A stretch of DNA of 17,798 nucleotides from Silvimonas sp. JCM 19000. Its GTDB lineage: Bacteria > Pseudomonadota > Gammaproteobacteria > Burkholderiales > Chitinibacteraceae. Positions 16,337 to 17,798 of this stretch are shown piece by piece. Made by a program: the position numbers and the translations under genes. Position 1 is the first letter of the stretch, and each line of letters starts with the position of its first letter. Location of the stretch: assembly GCA_001313065.1 (NCBI GenBank), contig BBFD01000051.1, positions 1-17,798 of the forward strand. The letters are read 5' to 3'. Below the pieces are notes generated by a model. That model did not search any database and had not been told where the DNA came from. It was given only the letters and a program-made list of their open reading frames with translations.

Positions 16337-17389
16337 ATGCCGTTGCATCCATCGCTCGTGCTCGCCAACACGCCCATCAATCGTCGCAAGGTCATCCGCG
16401 GCGCCATCGCGGTCGGCCTGCCGCTGCTGATTGCCCTCGGACGCGGCGAGTTTCTGCCCGCGGTGTATGGCGGCGTCACCGCGTATTACACCTTGTTTGT
16501 CGATTACGGCGGCGAAACCAGCGAACGCATTGCTGCGATTATCTATATGACGCTGGGCATGTTGCTGGCCGGCATCGCGGGCGTGGCCGGGCATGCGGTG
16601 CCAGGTGCGTCGTTGGCGCTGTTATGCGGCTTTGCCCTGTTCGCAGGCTGGCTGCAGGGCGCGGGCGGGTCCGTCGAATTTATCGGCAAATACTGGCTGG
16701 TGGCTTTCCTGTTTGGCGACAGCGCGCCCCATTTGCCGCCGTTGTGCGGCACTTATGTCATCGTCGGCGGGCTGTCCGGCATCCTGGCGGTGCTGTTAAC
16801 GCTCAATCTATTTAAAGAACCCGAATACCAGACTGCGCCGATGCTGCGCGAAGCGGCGCGCCATTTGATGCGGCGCCGGCATAACAATGGCGCATTTGCG
16901 CTGTACTTTACGCTGCTGGTGGTCACCGGCTACTTGCTGGGCCAGTCGCTGGGCTTGATGCGCTTTTACTGGATTCCGCTGACCATCACCATCGTGACGG
17001 TCTACGACGTGTTCCATAGCGTGCACCGCCTCATCCAGCGTCTGGTGGGTTCCTTGATCGGGGTGGTGTTTGGCGCGCTGGTCATCCACTTCGTGCAAAA
17101 CGAATGGGCACTGGCCTTGATCGTGACGCTGATGGGCGCGGTTACACCCGCGGCGCAAGCGCGGAATTACTGGGTGACGGTGATTCCGATTACGGCGCTG
17201 GTGATGATCCTGCTCGACTTCGGCCTGGTGCAACAAGCGCGCTTGCCCGAGTTTGCCTGGGCGCGGATCGAAAACACGATCATTGCCTGCGCAATTTGCG
17301 GCCTGGGCTCAGCCATCTATATCCGCCTGCTACCGCGCATCGAACAATGGGAAGCACGGCAACGGCGACCGAAGCCGATGAAGTTTTAG
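16337..17389 (+). CDS. FUSC-family integral membrane protein
   Basis: This belongs to the fusaric-acid-resistance-like (FUSC) membrane proteins, often aromatic acid efflux components. The substrate is unknown. The gene is intact at 350 aa. It has an N-terminal block of hydrophobic segments (about residues 18-160), a charged cytoplasmic linker (EAARHLMRRRHNNG, about 190-203), and a second hydrophobic block starting FALYFTLLVVTGYLLG. The FUSC signature lies in that block as FYWIPLTITIVTVYD followed by HRLIQRLVGSLIGVVFGALV. It is roughly half the size of the large efflux FUSC proteins and has no large soluble domain. I chose ATG 16337 (AGG seven bases upstream); the frame is also open from 16253. 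No periplasmic adaptor or outer-membrane partner adjoins it here, so it may act alone. Confidence 0.85.
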   Translation: MPLHPSLVLANTPINRRKVIRGAIAVGLPLLIALGRGEFLPAVYGGVTAYYTLFVDYGGETSERIAAIIYMTLGMLLAGIAGVAGHAVPGASLALLCGFALFAGWLQGAGGSVEFIGKYWLVAFLFGDSAPHLPPLCGTYVIVGGLSGILAVLLTLNLFKEPEYQTAPMLREAARHLMRRRHNNGAFALYFTLLVVTGYLLGQSLGLMRFYWIPLTITIVTVYDVFHSVHRLIQRLVGSLIGVVFGALVIHFVQNEWALALIVTLMGAVTPAAQARNYWVTVIPITALVMILLDFGLVQQARLPEFAWARIENTIIACAICGLGSAIYIRLLPRIEQWEARQRRPKPMKF

Positions 17390-17798
17390 GGTATGGCGAT
17401 CGCACTAGTCAGTGGGGCCATGTGTGGTCAGGAACGTGGCGCAGCGATTGCGATGCCCAGCAATGGCGTTCTGCTTGATGACTTTGGGTGGTGGGTCACG
17501 ACCCACCCTATGCAGCAAAGCGTTAAGCACGCCCACCGCTTATTCACTGTCACGGCTCAGTAACCACGCCCACCCGATGTTGCGTAGCAACGAGGCAGCG
17601 GCGCTAGCAAACCAGCGCCATTTCCTGAGCGCGCGAAGGTAGGAGACCCGCAGGGGCTCCGACTGAGCGTCGCGTCCGCGGAGCGGCAGCTGGGCCATTG
17701 AAGTAACAGACGGTCCGTTTCGGTTTTTTGACCTACCGGGCCCCCTGGCGAGCGAAGGATTCGCGAGTGGGGTCGCCTTTCTTTTGGTTACTTCTTCT
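17390..17798. other. non-coding tail with short repeats and hairpins
   Basis: I see no credible gene in these 409 bases; the one short open frame (17412-17642) resembles nothing. The region holds several small inverted repeats: GTTGC/GCAAC (17579-17591), a GGAG.CCC stem (17642-17660) and GCGAA/TTCGC (17752-17764). CACGCCCACC occurs twice as a direct repeat (17528-17537 and 17565-17574). The right end (about 17770-17798) has the pyrimidine-rich stretch CTTTCTTTTGGTTACTT. I recall this as part of dispersed intergenic repeats in several proteobacteria, but the element is cut by the window edge. Confidence 0.5.
17490..17507. repeat. short inverted repeat GGTGGGTC/GACCCACC
   Basis: An 8-base arm (17490-17497) is inverted at 17500-17507 with two central bases. 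There is no following T-tract, so it is not a standard terminator, although it lies about 100 bases after the FUSC stop. Its GGTGGGT core resembles small dispersed repeats known from many proteobacterial genomes, from memory only. Confidence 0.5.

Noticed and set aside
17412..17642. Small gene in the right-hand non-coding tail
   Set aside because: The frame crosses hairpins and a direct repeat, has no ribosome binding site and no recognisable composition or motif.

Overview
The window is a GC-rich, densely packed housekeeping segment of a betaproteobacterial chromosome. The gene order def - fmt - htpX - rsmB - DUF4390 - ntrY - ntrX - trkA - trkH, with a LysM-protein/dprA pair diverging from def, fits Neisseriales (Chromobacteriaceae/Chitinibacteraceae type) as I remember their synteny. 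I cannot name a genus. No rRNA, tRNA, CRISPR array, transposase, integrase or phage gene is visible.

Layout. Bases 1-1511 (minus strand) hold a secreted LysM protein followed by dprA, which runs off the left edge. From 1688 the plus strand carries def and fmt (N-formyl-methionine cycle) and then a tightly coupled run: htpX (membrane protease), rsmB (16S rRNA m5C967 methyltransferase), a DUF4390 exported protein, the sensor kinase ntrY and the regulator ntrX. A strong stem-loop terminator separates ntrX from trkA-trkH (potassium uptake). A bidirectional terminator separates trkH from a convergent diguanylate cyclase gene (12641-13630, minus). Divergent from that gene is mpl (murein-peptide recycling ligase), which converges on murB (UDP-MurNAc dehydrogenase, minus) with only 10 bases between them. 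A FUSC-family membrane protein follows at 16337-17389. The last 409 bases hold only short repeats and hairpins.

The most striking property is the sequence itself. I located about 30 single-site indels that break otherwise well-conserved genes: one each in dprA, the LysM gene and def, 7 in rsmB, 5 in ntrY, 2 in trkA, 3 in trkH, 2 in the cyclase gene, 6 in mpl and 2 in murB. They follow a rule. A/T runs are almost always too long (for example 5 to 6, 7 or 8), while G/C runs are one base too short. When each site is corrected, every complete broken gene closes to a whole number of codons and, where I know the family, to about the usual length (def 167 aa, rsmB 424, ntrY 711, trkA 459, trkH 484, mpl 459). 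At the rsmB/DUF4390 overlap two reading frames independently demand the same correction. I therefore read these as consensus-sequencing errors, not gene decay, and annotate the genes as functional spans. fmt, htpX, ntrX and the FUSC gene are intact.

The best biological oddities are an NtrX whose AAA+ domain has lost the Walker A lysine, the Walker B acidic pair and the sigma-54 GAFTGA loop, and a terminator placed so close to trkA that it may act as a leader attenuator. I found no convincing undescribed system here.
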